Source of the DNA: CAIVVT01 sp963757265
GTDB taxonomy: Bacteria > Acidobacteriota > Terriglobia > Bryobacterales > Bryobacteraceae
Direction of reading: 5' to 3'
Length of the DNA: 64,000 nt
NCBI GenBank assembly: GCA_963757265.1
Contig: CAVWRA010000010.1
Location: 186,001-250,000, forward strand
The position numbers were made by a program, and so were the translations under genes. Under the pieces are notes generated by a model that worked only from the letters and a program-made list of their open reading frames with translations, was not told the DNA's origin and made no database searches. This document shows, one piece after another, positions 55,838-64,000 of the stretch; the stretch's first letter is position 1; every line of letters begins with the position of its first letter.

Positions 55838-58102
55838 TTAACGGTGCCCGGAGTGGCCCCCGCCGCTGCTGGCGTGGCCGCCGCCGCCGCTGCTCACGTG
55901 GCCGCCTCCGCCGCCGTACGTCGATCCGCCGCTGCGCGCCGCCGGCGCCGAATAGTGCGGCGTCGATGATCCAGCCGACGATCCATAGGACCGGCCTCCG
56001 CTGGGCGCCGCATAGCGCGGACTCGAACCAGCGCCGGTGTTCCAGCCGCCACTCAAGCGCGGAGCGGAGTAGCCGCCGCCCTGGTTGCCGTAGGTGCGCA
56101 CACTGCTGCCGCCGCCCTGGTTGCCGTAGGCACTTACACTCCGGCCGCCGCCGCCCGTGCTCCAGCTTTGGCTGGGACGCGCCTCTGTCGCGCCCGAGTT
56201 CTGGCCACTGCGGAATACACTGACGTTCCCGTTGGCGTTGGTGGTGTAACCGCTGCTGCGCCCCGGATTCCCAAACGAATCCCAGCCGCCGCCGGAGGTG
56301 CGCGTCGCGGATCCGGCCGCCGCCGTAGCGCTCCGGTTGTTGCCCGGCGCGCCGAACGAGCCCCATCCACCGCGGGTAGCGCTAGTGGACGTTCCGCTGG
56401 AAACGCCCGTGCCAGACCGGATCCCCGTCGCCTCCGACGTCCGATTAGCGGCCGTCCCAGCGGTCGAGCCGGCCCGCGGCCATCCGCCCTGGCTGCCCGC
56501 GCTAGTCGCGCTGCTGCGGGGAGTGTTCCCGGCCCCGGCCGTCGTCGTGCCCGTGCGGCCTACTCCGCCGGCGGCGGTTGTGGTTGGCGTTGCGCTGCGC
56601 ATCGCCTGGGAAATACTCTGCCGCCGCTGGTCGAACGACATCCGGCTCGCCGATGAGGTCTGGCGCGAGCCAATGAAACTCTGATTGCCGGACTGCGCAC
56701 CGCGGCTGGCGAGTGAACTCGACACCGCCCGGTCGCTCATCCGCAAGCTCTCCCGGCTGGGCGTGACCGGCAGCGCCCCGTGCATCGCGCTGGCGTGGCT
56801 CAGCTCGCTCGCGGGCACGGTCGAACCTCGTCCGGCCGAGGCGCGGCCGAAGCTCTGCGCGCTCATGCCGTGCACTCCGTTGGCGATCCGCGCATTGCGG
56901 TAAGTATTGGTGACGTTGACGTTGCGGACGATCGAGTGGTTCAGGCCGGCAAATCCGCCCGCACCATACAGGCCGCGGCCGTACCACGGGTGGAAGTGCT
57001 CAAACGGCGCCAGAGGCACCCATCCGAACCCGCCGAACCCGAAGCCGACCCCGAATCCGCCCCAGCCGAAAAAGCCGACCAGCGCCGGCCTCCACCAGAG
57101 CCCCGCGCCGAAGCCGCCCGGATACCAGTACCAGCCGCCCACGCCCCAGAACCAGCGGCCGTAGTGATACGGCGCCCAGCCCCACGGATCGTAGCTCAAC
57201 CACGTCCAGCCGTAGTAATCCTCCCACGTCCACCGGCCGTACTCGTAGGGCGCCCAATCCGGCGCTACGTTGGGGTGCCAGACATACCCGTAGGGCTGCT
57301 GGTTGACCCATTCCCCGGCCTGGTCCAGCTCCTCGCCGCCTTCAATGTCGCGGCTCATGTGCTGATACGACTTCACCTGGCTCAACTCGCCGTCGCGCCG
57401 CGAATTGAACTCGTCAAAGGCATCGGGCGCGATCTCGGCCGCCATCTGGAACTCCGGCGTACCGTCTTCGGCCAACTGCACGCGCATCGTGCTGCCCGGC
57501 GTCAGCCTGCGGGTACCTCGCGGTGTGTAAATGTCAGCCTCGCCGCGCCGCACGGTAAACTCGACCGCGCCGCCGCCCAGCACCGTGATCCGGTACGCGC
57601 CGGCCGCCAGCGGCCGCAGCGCCGCGGCTGGAGTCGCGAACTCCAGCTGGTCATTGCTGCCCGGCAGCGCCGAAAACATGAGCGTCCCGCTGGCGATCTG
57701 AATCTCGTACTTGTGCTGGTCGAGTTCCGGAAACCGGACCTCGGTGTCGCCCGCCAGGCGGACGCGGTTGTAATAATTCAACGCGACTTCGGCGCGCGCG
57801 CCCGGTCCTGTCAGGACACGGTCGTCGGCCATCAACGGCCCGTTGATAGCCGCCGCAATCCAGTCACCCGAGTCGCCGCGCCGCACCGAAACGTCGCCGT
57901 TCATCAGGCTGATGCGTGCCACTCCGGGTCCGGGTCCGTCTTCCTCCACCCCTGGCTGCCCCATCGGCGCCTGGCCCGGCGCCTGGCCCGGAGCTTGGCC
58001 CGGCGCCTCTTGGCCTGCCGGCGCCGCCAGCAGCGCCAGCGCACTCAGCCCCGTGATCAGCAATGCCAGCTTCAGTGTTTGGTAGAGCCGCTTCATACTC
58101 AT
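55838..58102 (-). CDS. FecR-domain, Trp/Gly-rich secreted protein
   Basis: 754 residues. Signal peptide, a PGQA repeat linker (about 30-45), then a FecR-type domain (about 60-200). Residues ~265-400 are very rich in Trp, Tyr, Gly and Pro (YYGWTWLSYDPWGWAPYHYG), matching DUF6600. A long Ser/Gly/Thr-rich disordered tail follows. Probably a surface or matrix protein. ATG 58096 is a possible alternative to 58102. Confidence 0.8.
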   Translation of the reverse strand: MSMKRLYQTLKLALLITGLSALALLAAPAGQEAPGQAPGQAPGQAPMGQPGVEEDGPGPGVARISLMNGDVSVRRGDSGDWIAAAINGPLMADDRVLTGPGARAEVALNYYNRVRLAGDTEVRFPELDQHKYEIQIASGTLMFSALPGSNDQLEFATPAAALRPLAAGAYRITVLGGGAVEFTVRRGEADIYTPRGTRRLTPGSTMRVQLAEDGTPEFQMAAEIAPDAFDEFNSRRDGELSQVKSYQHMSRDIEGGEELDQAGEWVNQQPYGYVWHPNVAPDWAPYEYGRWTWEDYYGWTWLSYDPWGWAPYHYGRWFWGVGGWYWYPGGFGAGLWWRPALVGFFGWGGFGVGFGFGGFGWVPLAPFEHFHPWYGRGLYGAGGFAGLNHSIVRNVNVTNTYRNARIANGVHGMSAQSFGRASAGRGSTVPASELSHASAMHGALPVTPSRESLRMSDRAVSSSLASRGAQSGNQSFIGSRQTSSASRMSFDQRRQSISQAMRSATPTTTAAGGVGRTGTTTAGAGNTPRSSATSAGSQGGWPRAGSTAGTAANRTSEATGIRSGTGVSSGTSTSATRGGWGSFGAPGNNRSATAAAGSATRTSGGGWDSFGNPGRSSGYTTNANGNVSVFRSGQNSGATEARPSQSWSTGGGGRSVSAYGNQGGGSSVRTYGNQGGGYSAPRLSGGWNTGAGSSPRYAAPSGGRSYGSSAGSSTPHYSAPAARSGGSTYGGGGGHVSSGGGGHASSGGGHSGHR

Positions 58103-58790
58103 GGCCTCCCGGCCTCGCCTGACTCAGAGCAGCCCGGATGCCAAACTGTATTTCGTGTTGTTTCAATAGCTTACGATATGTGAGCCGGCCTGCCGGTGGC
58201 CCCGTTGCACCTTGGTGGTGGATTTCGGCCACCGCCGTCGGCGCAGGAACCCAAGACCGGAGCCGGCTGCTGCAGGCGAGCCTCGCAGTCGTGACGAGCC
58301 CATCTCGGGTCTGGCTGCATTGGGGCTGCAAAGGAGGCGACAGGAGCGGTCTGAGGCGAGCGCTCACATGCGGCGGGAATGAGCTTCAGGCGCCGGCTAC
58401 CGGCCCGGCACGGGCGGGGCTTGGCACGCGGCGGTCCGGGCCGCCATGCGGTGGACTAAAATTCATGGGCGATCACGGCGATCCACGTCGATCGGCGCAA
58501 CCTGCGCCACGCCGATTCTAGCTGTCATCTCCGCCCGCAACGCGGCACTAGCCGCTGGCATGGGCCCGTCAGGTTCCATCGCCGCCGGAGGCGGGGCAGC
58601 ACATCAGTAGTGCGCCGAGATCGCCCGCAGATTGTGATCGATTGTCAGTTGATCACCTCCTGGATCACTCGATCCGTGTCCCATATATCGGACGCCTTGG
58701 CCGGAACTTTAGGTTTTATCCTCGGTCTCGGCGCTGAAATTTGCTTTCGCCCCGGGCCTGCGGATGACGCTGCCGAGTAGAATGGGAGTG
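58103..58790. other. 688-bp spacer, no supported gene
   Basis: GC-rich left half with no convincing gene. A TGATCACCTCCT string at 58650 is coincidental. A weak GGGAG sits before the HicB-like ATG. Confidence 0.4.
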
Positions 58791-59045
58791 ATGAAGGCCA
58801 ACAGCGCCCGGACATCCTCGTACACGGTCTTCTACGAACAGGCCCCGGAGGGGGGATATGTGGCATTTGTACCGGCTTTGCCCGGTTGTCACACCCAAGG
58901 CGAGACGCTGGAGGAAGCCCAGGAGAATGTCAAAGAGGCGATTGCATTGTACCTGGAAAGCCTGGCGGCCCATGGCGAGGCGATTCCAGAGGAGGGGCCG
59001 ACTCTTCACGGCAGGGTCACGGTTCCCCTCCCCCTGACGGCCTGA
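58791..59045 (+). CDS. HicB-like antitoxin, orphan
   Basis: 84 residues. YTVFYEQAPEGGYVAFVPALPGCHTQGETLEEAQENVKEAI is the HicB partial RNase-H fold; the usual C-terminal DNA-binding part is absent. No HicA (dsRBD-like toxin with GSHH motif) was found on either side. ATG 58791 is chosen. May act as a solitary regulator. Confidence 0.8.
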   Translation: MKANSARTSSYTVFYEQAPEGGYVAFVPALPGCHTQGETLEEAQENVKEAIALYLESLAAHGEAIPEEGPTLHGRVTVPLPLTA

Positions 59046-59273
59046 TCCATGGCTTTGCCATTGTCCGCGAAGTGGAGCCGGATCGCGCTCCCTCGCAACA
59101 CGAAGGCGTGGGCAAGAGTCGGGAGCGAAGGAAGAGGATAATGGGTCAGTTTCCGGTTGGCCGAGGGTCCGGGCAGAGCAATCTCCCACGTTTCCCAGAA
59201 CGCCATTTTGGGCCGCGACTCGACGCATCACCGTCTTTTCGCGACGTCCTATGACAAGTTCGGAGCCCAACCC

Positions 59274-60200
59274 TCAGACAGGCCGAGTCGTCAAAAGAGC
59301 TCCTCGATTCCCTACGACCCAGACCGTACCATCGGTGAGGTACTGCACGGTAATCAACTCCGGATCACCGGCGAGGACGAAGGGCGTCCAAGTACTCCCT
59401 CCGTCAGTAGTCTTCAGCATTAACCCTTTCGTGCCTGCCGCCCACCCCGTCTTGCCATTCATGGAGAAGTCTGCTGTATTGAGCCAGTTCTGGAAAAGCC
59501 TCATGCGGTGCGACCGAACCGTCCAATTCCGGCCTCTGTCCCGCGAGATGAGAATCCTGCCCTCGTCGCCCACAACGCAAATTGTCTTTCCGTCCGGCAG
59601 GACGCACGATGTGAAGAGATTTGAATGAATCGACAGCCCTCCTTTCCGTTTCCAGTGCCGCCCTGCATCGTTCGACAGCAGGACTGTGCCGCTGGCACCG
59701 ACTGCGCATCCAAACAGCCCGTCCGGGGCGAAGCTGATTCCCCAGAGAGTAGGGCTGCCGGGGATGCGCACACAATCCCAGCGCGCTGACCCGTGCTCCC
59801 GTCGAAGTACAACTCCCTGCGAACCGACCACGCAAGCGCATGTACCACCCTGACACCATGCGACTTCGGAAAAGTCATCGTCAACACCAGTACGCACGCG
59901 TTTCCACGACTCACCCGCATCGTCAGTCCGGAGAGCTGTCCCCTTGGTGCCGACAATCCATCCGCTCTTGCCATCGTCTCGGAAGGCGATGGAATACAGA
60001 CTTTCAGTTGTATTCGATTTCAGCGCCCTCCACGTTCGCCCACCGTCAACGGTCCGGAGGATCGTGCCTTCGTCACCGACCAGGACACCTCGGGATTGGT
60101 CCAGGAATGCCAAACCGCAAAGGTCTACATTCCTAGGCGCGCAGCACCATCGCCAAGTATCGCCAGGCGGCGCCGAGTTGAACGAATTCAGCAATCCCAC
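59274..60200 (-). CDS. Seven-blade Ycf48/BNR-like propeller (likely fused to TIR)
   Basis: 308 codons from GTG 60200. Seven repeats of the Ycf48/BNR type, for example GLAFLDQSRGVLVGDEGTILRT-DGGRTW, SIAFRDDGKSGWIVG, TADFSMNGKTGWAAG. This predicts a seven-blade beta-propeller. No signal peptide or ribosome-binding site at the GTG. The 5' end overlaps the TIR ORF by 68 bp in the +1 frame, and the propeller sense appears to begin inside that overlap. Most likely a sensor half of a TIR-propeller protein whose frame is broken or split. Confidence 0.7.
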   Translation of the reverse strand: MGLLNSFNSAPPGDTWRWCCAPRNVDLCGLAFLDQSRGVLVGDEGTILRTVDGGRTWRALKSNTTESLYSIAFRDDGKSGWIVGTKGTALRTDDAGESWKRVRTGVDDDFSEVAWCQGGTCACVVGSQGVVLRREHGSARWDCVRIPGSPTLWGISFAPDGLFGCAVGASGTVLLSNDAGRHWKRKGGLSIHSNLFTSCVLPDGKTICVVGDEGRILISRDRGRNWTVRSHRMRLFQNWLNTADFSMNGKTGWAAGTKGLMLKTTDGGSTWTPFVLAGDPELITVQYLTDGTVWVVGNRGALLTTRPV

Positions 60201-60597
60201 GCTGAGCGGTGGCGCTTACCAGTTCCGCGAGTTTCTGTTTTGTGAGTCCTCTTCGACAGTCGATGTATCCGCGAAGAGCGAGCCCTGGCGGGATTTCGCA
60301 GTCCTTCAGCAGAAGAGGGATCAGAAATCTCCGCTCTGCGTCCGGGTCCATCTTGAGTGCTCGCTCGATCTCATATCCGACCCATCCGCTTGCCACGGAT
60401 TCGGGTGTCAAAACGACGACACAACACCTGCTGTCGATCATGCCTTGAGCAATCGCCCTGTGAAGTTGAGAGCCTGCGAGGTCGATGTCGCGGTCGAAAA
60501 ACGGCTGAATGCCCAGGTCTCTCAACCTCTTAACGAGTTTGCGAACCCACTGAAGTTGGGCCGCATTGTAACTTATGAACGCATCGTACCTGTACAC
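60133..60597 (-). CDS. TIR-domain protein, possible NADase effector
   Basis: 154 codons from GTG 60597, preceded by GGGAGTGGAG. TIR domain: YDAFISYNAAQ at the start, RDLGIQPFFDRD, CCVVVLTPESVASGWVGYEIERAL (Trp72 and Glu76, position of the NAD-cleaving Glu), then a C-terminal helix. Bacterial TIRs degrade NAD+ or make signalling nucleotides in anti-phage defence. It ends in the frame-shifted overlap with the propeller. Confidence 0.8.
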   Translation of the reverse strand: MYRYDAFISYNAAQLQWVRKLVKRLRDLGIQPFFDRDIDLAGSQLHRAIAQGMIDSRCCVVVLTPESVASGWVGYEIERALKMDPDAERRFLIPLLLKDCEIPPGLALRGYIDCRRGLTKQKLAELVSATAQRGIAEFVQLGAAWRYLAMVLRA

Positions 60598-61153
60598 GGC
60601 TCCACTCCCATTCCGGACACCCGGATCCTACTGAGGTTCTCTGCCTTGCACCCGATCTTCCGGCTCAGCTCTCGGGTTGCTTTCGCCATAACAAGTCGAT
60701 TCTACATCTCGCCGACGTTGCGAGAACGCCAAAGGGGACGGGAGGTCCGCCTCTGGGAAGTTGCGCCCGGATCACGCTACTCGGACAGTGGCGGGCGCGC
60801 GTGACGGGCGAGTTCATTGTCCGGATTGCCGACGATCCGTTAACAATCGGTCGTGGCACTTCGGTGCTATGGGCGTGGTACGGCCAGGTGCAGTGCATGC
60901 GGAGCTGCGTCGCCAAGCTTACGTAACGCGCCCAATCCGACTGGTGCTAACGTGTGTGAGTGGGAGCCAGGCGCAGCATTTCACGGCCCCATTGGAAGAG
61001 CATCCCCGGGGCTGCGAAGCGCGTTTGGCGTCCGCGTAGGGGATAGAAAAACGGATGGCAAAGGACAGCGAGGGACTGATGGCCTCCCAAGCTGTCAATC
61101 CGGCCTACTGGATTCCTGAGAATGAACGGCAGGGGATGCGCAGGAGAGACAAA
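60598..61153. other. 556-bp spacer, no supported gene
   Basis: No convincing coding frame between the divergent TIR and TM-protein genes. AGGAGAG at 61142-61148 serves the gene to the right. Confidence 0.4.
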
Positions 61154-61639
61154 ATGGACAATTCCGTCACAATGGCGGCCGCAGCAAACTGGGCTCCCGG
61201 ATGGAGCATGATTAGCGCCTTGGCTGTACTCGTCGCGATCGTTGCTGTTTTCTATGCTATCCGCCACTTCCGATTTGAGGTATGGCTCAGGGCGGAGGAA
61301 CTCTTCCGTAGCTTTCATCAGGACCGCGCCAGGATCTTCGCTCGGTTTCCCACGTGCGTCACCCCCTGGACTGAGGAGGACAAGGCCCATGCGCGGGAAG
61401 TTTCTCGAAAGATGAATACTGTCGCCTATCTGCTAAATTTCTTGCCCAAAGGAGAGGTCCTTGAGCACTGGGACGATTCCCTCGGAAAGGCCTGGGATCT
61501 CCTGAAGCCGATCGTTCTGGAGGAACGTAACCACGCTCGATGGAACTCAAAGTGGAAACATTTTGAGGTTTGGGGAGAACGTGCACGCGATAAGCTCATC
61601 CGCGAGAAACGAGATCCTAGGCGCCAAGAGGCAGGCTGA
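61154..61639 (+). CDS. Single-TM protein with helical cytoplasmic domain (DUF4760-like)
   Basis: 161 residues from ATG 61154 (AGGAGAG 7 bases upstream); an in-frame ATG at 61055 is possible. N-terminal TM (MISALAVLVAIVAVFYAI) followed by a helical, charged domain (HAREVSRKMNTVAYLLNFLPKGE, HARWNSKWKHFEVWGERARDK). Layout recalls DUF4760 proteins; the assignment is weak. Lies divergently ~560 bp from the TIR gene in the same accessory patch. Confidence 0.55.
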   Translation: MDNSVTMAAAANWAPGWSMISALAVLVAIVAVFYAIRHFRFEVWLRAEELFRSFHQDRARIFARFPTCVTPWTEEDKAHAREVSRKMNTVAYLLNFLPKGEVLEHWDDSLGKAWDLLKPIVLEERNHARWNSKWKHFEVWGERARDKLIREKRDPRRQEAG

Positions 61640-61819
61640 AGCGGGCGATCCAGGGGACAGATGGGGAGCTCCCGTCCGCGGCAGTACTACTTGCCATGCC
61701 GCGCTTGCGTTCCGCGTCCGCCTTCACATAAGCGCATGGTCGCCCTGCCGTACATATGCTCTGTCCGGATTACACGCTAAACGGAAACTGCCCCACGACT
61801 GCCACTGCTGGAAGAAGGG

Positions 61820-63154
61820 TTACAGCAGCTTTCCCGGGCGGGGTTTGGAGAGGCGAGTGGTGAGGCGGACGGCACGTTTTTCCAACTCTGGAGTGCGTTC
61901 GATGGCCAGCGCGGCGTGGGTGCATTGCAAGGCCATGGAGAGGTTTTTCTCGACCCGCTCGTAGTGCATCGCCAGGCGCTCCAAGGCCTGTGCCTGGAAG
62001 GGGTTGCGGACTTGCGAGAGTTCGCTCCAGGCGGCCACGGCGGCGGGGTGGCGATGCAGCTTGCGCTCGCTGTCGGCCAGCCGCCACAGCGTCTCCCAAA
62101 CCAGAGGGTCGCTCATCGGGCGCTGCAGCGCCAGCCGCATCAGCGCCGCTGCCTCCTCCAGCCGATCCTCTTTGCACAGCCAGCGCGCCAGACCGGCCAG
62201 CTCCGCGCCGTGCTTCAGCCGCGCGGGCTCGCGGAAGGCCTGCGGCACGACCGAGGTCAGGCAGGCCAGCGAGAGGATGTCGATGGCGTTGTGAAAGAAG
62301 ATCGGTTCCAGCGGACCGGCGTCGCCGCGGCGCAGGTAATCGAAATACAGGTTGGGGATGAACGCGCCGCCGACGTCGTCCACGCGCTCGTGGCCCAGGA
62401 TGCGCTGCTCCAGGTCCTGCAGCCGGCAACTTTCCAGCTTCAGCCGCCACAAGCGGCGCGCGCCGTGCAGCAGGTTGACGTGCTGCAGACGCGGGAATGG
62501 CGCCTTCTGGCGGTTCATCAGGAAGCGCGTCTCGAGCAGCGGGACATCGAACGCCTTGCCGTTGTAAGTAACTAATACGTCGTAACCGGCGAGATCGGCC
62601 GCGAGCGCCGCCAGGAGCGAAGCTTCCTCCGACGGCTGGCGCAGGAAATACTGCTTCAGAGCGAATCCGCGCGGCGTGATGGATCCCACGCCGACCAGGA
62701 ACGCGAGCGTGCCCGAGCCGCCGGCGAGGCCCGTGGTTTCGGTGTCCAGGAAGGCCCAGCGTTCGGGCGGGCAGTCGATCGGCTGCTCCTCGCCCGCGCC
62801 CGGGAGCAGCGCGCTCAGGATATCGGCCGGAAGCTCGATCAGGGCGCCGACATCGGAAACGCCGTGCCGGTGATGCGCCGGCCAGGCGCGCTCCATCTCC
62901 CAATGGCGCCCGTCCGCGGTCTCCACTTCCCTGCCCGAGGAGGGGTTCTTACCACCCTCCTGGGCGCCGGGAGCGTCAAAAAGTGCGTTTCCGGTACGTT
63001 TTTCGACAGGCAGCGCCTCGTTATCGACGCTTGTTTCAACCTCGCAAGGGGTCGTTGCTCTGGCTAACGGATCGAGGGAAACGGGTGCGGGACGGCCTTC
63101 GAGGCGGGCGATGCGACGCCGCAGGGCTTCGAGTTGGGAGGAGAGATCCGGCAT
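61820..63154 (-). CDS. RNase H-like exonuclease, YprB type
   Basis: 444 residues. DEDD-type ribonuclease H-like domain: WAFLDTETTGLAGG (DxE), LVTYNGKAFDVPLLETR, HNAIDILSL (last Asp). A C-terminal TPR-like helical region (AELAGLARWLCKEDRLEEAAALM) follows, as in YprB proteins. ATG 63154 is preferred; a longer start only adds an unconserved leader. Confidence 0.85.
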   Translation of the reverse strand: MPDLSSQLEALRRRIARLEGRPAPVSLDPLARATTPCEVETSVDNEALPVEKRTGNALFDAPGAQEGGKNPSSGREVETADGRHWEMERAWPAHHRHGVSDVGALIELPADILSALLPGAGEEQPIDCPPERWAFLDTETTGLAGGSGTLAFLVGVGSITPRGFALKQYFLRQPSEEASLLAALAADLAGYDVLVTYNGKAFDVPLLETRFLMNRQKAPFPRLQHVNLLHGARRLWRLKLESCRLQDLEQRILGHERVDDVGGAFIPNLYFDYLRRGDAGPLEPIFFHNAIDILSLACLTSVVPQAFREPARLKHGAELAGLARWLCKEDRLEEAAALMRLALQRPMSDPLVWETLWRLADSERKLHRHPAAVAAWSELSQVRNPFQAQALERLAMHYERVEKNLSMALQCTHAALAIERTPELEKRAVRLTTRLSKPRPGKLL

Positions 63155-63289
63155 GCCCCCTTGCCTGCCAGAGTAGCGGTCCCGGGTGGAAGCCACAACC
63201 CCAGGCCAGCGGTGCTGCCGCGCCCCAACAAAGGACGGGGGCGCCTTGACCCGCTTCCGCGCGGCGGCTGCGACAATTCGATAAGAGTC

Positions 63290-63721
63290 ATGAGCCACGC
63301 CGCGGAGCCGTATGAAGTGCTGATTCCGGTGCTGCCGGAAGACATCGACGAGCTAGGGCACGTCAATAACGTGACCTACCTGCGTTGGGTGCAGGAGGCG
63401 GCTGTGGCGCATTGGACGGCCGCGGCGCCGCCGGCTGACCAGGCGAAGCTGCTGTGGGTGGTGGTGCGGCACGAGATCGACTACCTGCACCCGGCCCTGC
63501 CGGGCGACCGGATCGTGGCGCGGACGTGGGTGGGGACGGCGACGCGGATCAAGTTCGACCGGCACACGGAGCTGCTGCGGGAGAGCGACCGGAAGCGGCT
63601 GGCGCTGGCCCGGACGGTGTGGTGCCCCATCGACCGGCAGACCGGAAAGCCGGCCGCGGTCAGCGTGGAGGTGCGGGCTGTTTTCTCGATCCCGTCCGCG
63701 GCGGCGCCGGGAAGCGCCTGA
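63290..63721 (+). CDS. Hotdog-fold acyl-CoA thioesterase
   Basis: 143 residues. EDIDELGHVNNVTYLRWVQEAAVAHW has the catalytic Asp and the HVNNVxYLRW helix of 4HBT thioesterases; RHEIDYLHPALPGDR follows. ATG 63290 matches the family's usual length. Divergent from the YprB gene. Confidence 0.88.
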   Translation: MSHAAEPYEVLIPVLPEDIDELGHVNNVTYLRWVQEAAVAHWTAAAPPADQAKLLWVVVRHEIDYLHPALPGDRIVARTWVGTATRIKFDRHTELLRESDRKRLALARTVWCPIDRQTGKPAAVSVEVRAVFSIPSAAAPGSA

Positions 63722-63749
63722 TCCGCCGTGCAGGCCCGGTCCACGCGCC

Positions 63750-64000
63750 TCACCACGACGCCGAATACAGGTTGGTCAGGCGGAAGCTGCGGTAAACGGG
63801 GTTGTGCACCGAGATCTCAAAGACGCTGCTGCCGTCGGCGTTTACTTCGTCCGACTTGGCGCTCACGCCGAAATCGCCGGAGTCGAACCAGTAGTTCCCA
63901 TTGATCAACTGCTGAGCCGCGCCCAGTGCTCCCGAGTAGACGCCCATATCGGCGACCAGGACCGGTGTGACGGTGAGGTTGATCTCATCGATAATCAGTG
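63750..64000 (-). CDS. Probable arylsulfotransferase C-terminus (5' end outside window)
   Basis: 83 codons open to the window end. The sequence ...NYWFDSGDFGVSAKSDEVNADGSSVFEI ending YRSFRLTNLY resembles the last propeller strands and C-terminal tail of ASST-type arylsulfotransferases. The catalytic region would lie outside the window. Low-confidence family call. Confidence 0.45.
   Translation of the reverse strand, partial: LIIDEINLTVTPVLVADMGVYSGALGAAQQLINGNYWFDSGDFGVSAKSDEVNADGSSVFEISVHNPVYRSFRLTNLYSASW

Noticed and set aside
58650..58661. 16S rRNA 3' end-like TGATCACCTCCT
   Set aside because: Only the anti-Shine-Dalgarno string matches; no rRNA sequence around it.
58645..58866. 73-codon minus-strand gene
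   Set aside because: No family, overlaps the HicB-like gene antisense, and the AGGAGGT near its stop is coincidental.
60853..61119. Plus-strand gene upstream of the TM protein
   Set aside because: Low-sense sequence and no start signal; the TM-protein start at 61154 has the clear ribosome-binding site.

Overview
The window looks like chromosomal DNA of a GC-rich Acidobacteriota, most like the Bryobacterales (Ca. Solibacter/Bryobacter). This is inferred from the protein types: a VWFA-related secreted protein of acidobacterial style, HAF-repeat, FecR/Trp-rich and ThuA secreted proteins, a bacterial alpha-2-macroglobulin with its DUF1175 partner, MacB/HlyD/TolC export genes, and many short dispersed repeats. 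No rRNA, tRNA, CRISPR array or prophage was recognised.

Layout. 1-10190: carbohydrate block with a secreted glycosidase-SGNH hydrolase fusion (cut by the window edge), an SSS symporter, a galactokinase/nucleotidyltransferase pair, glutamate dehydrogenase, a GH172-type protein and aquaporin Z. 10191-19840: repeat-rich spacer, TsaB with a DUF5060-type protein, a moaD-moaE-VWA operon, a ThuA-like protein and an orphan secreted protein. 19838-22440: cupin, then a lower-GC accessory patch with a PD-(D/E)XK nuclease split over two frames and a DUF5677-like remnant. 22625-25373: thioesterase, minimal transpeptidase and SpoIID-metallopeptidase genes. 25374-25783: AT-rich palindromic tandem array. 25784-34013: one long minus-strand cluster with DUF1175, alpha-2-macroglobulin, two orphans, a GT2 and a macrodomain. 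34108-35133: complete IS481-family element with a 6-bp target duplication. 35404-45827: rhamnose mutarotase, a frameshifted membrane protein, DUF3303, amidohydrolase, CoA-binding protein, VapBC, a partial nagA copy, HAF protein, full nagA, lipocalin-like protein and IlvE. 45891-48463: M48 protease, HAD phosphatase, redoxin and a small six-cysteine secreted peptide. 48895-55660: three periplasmic adaptors, a MacB-type permease and a TolC-like channel, with no ATPase gene. 55838-58102: FecR/Trp-rich protein. 58600-61700: accessory patch with an orphan HicB-like antitoxin, a TIR domain overlapping a seven-blade Ycf48-like propeller, and a one-TM protein. 61820-64000: YprB-type exonuclease, hotdog thioesterase, and the C-terminus of a probable arylsulfotransferase.

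Working together: the first block reads as saccharide hydrolysis, uptake, phosphorylation and nucleotide activation; the 48.9-55.7 kb operon as a tripartite efflux system; the 22.6-25.4 kb genes as envelope remodelling. The strongest candidates for something undescribed are the TIR/propeller locus (59274-60597), the palindromic tandem array at 25.4-25.8 kb, the structured ~204-bp inverted-repeat element present twice, and the redoxin plus Cys-rich peptide pair.
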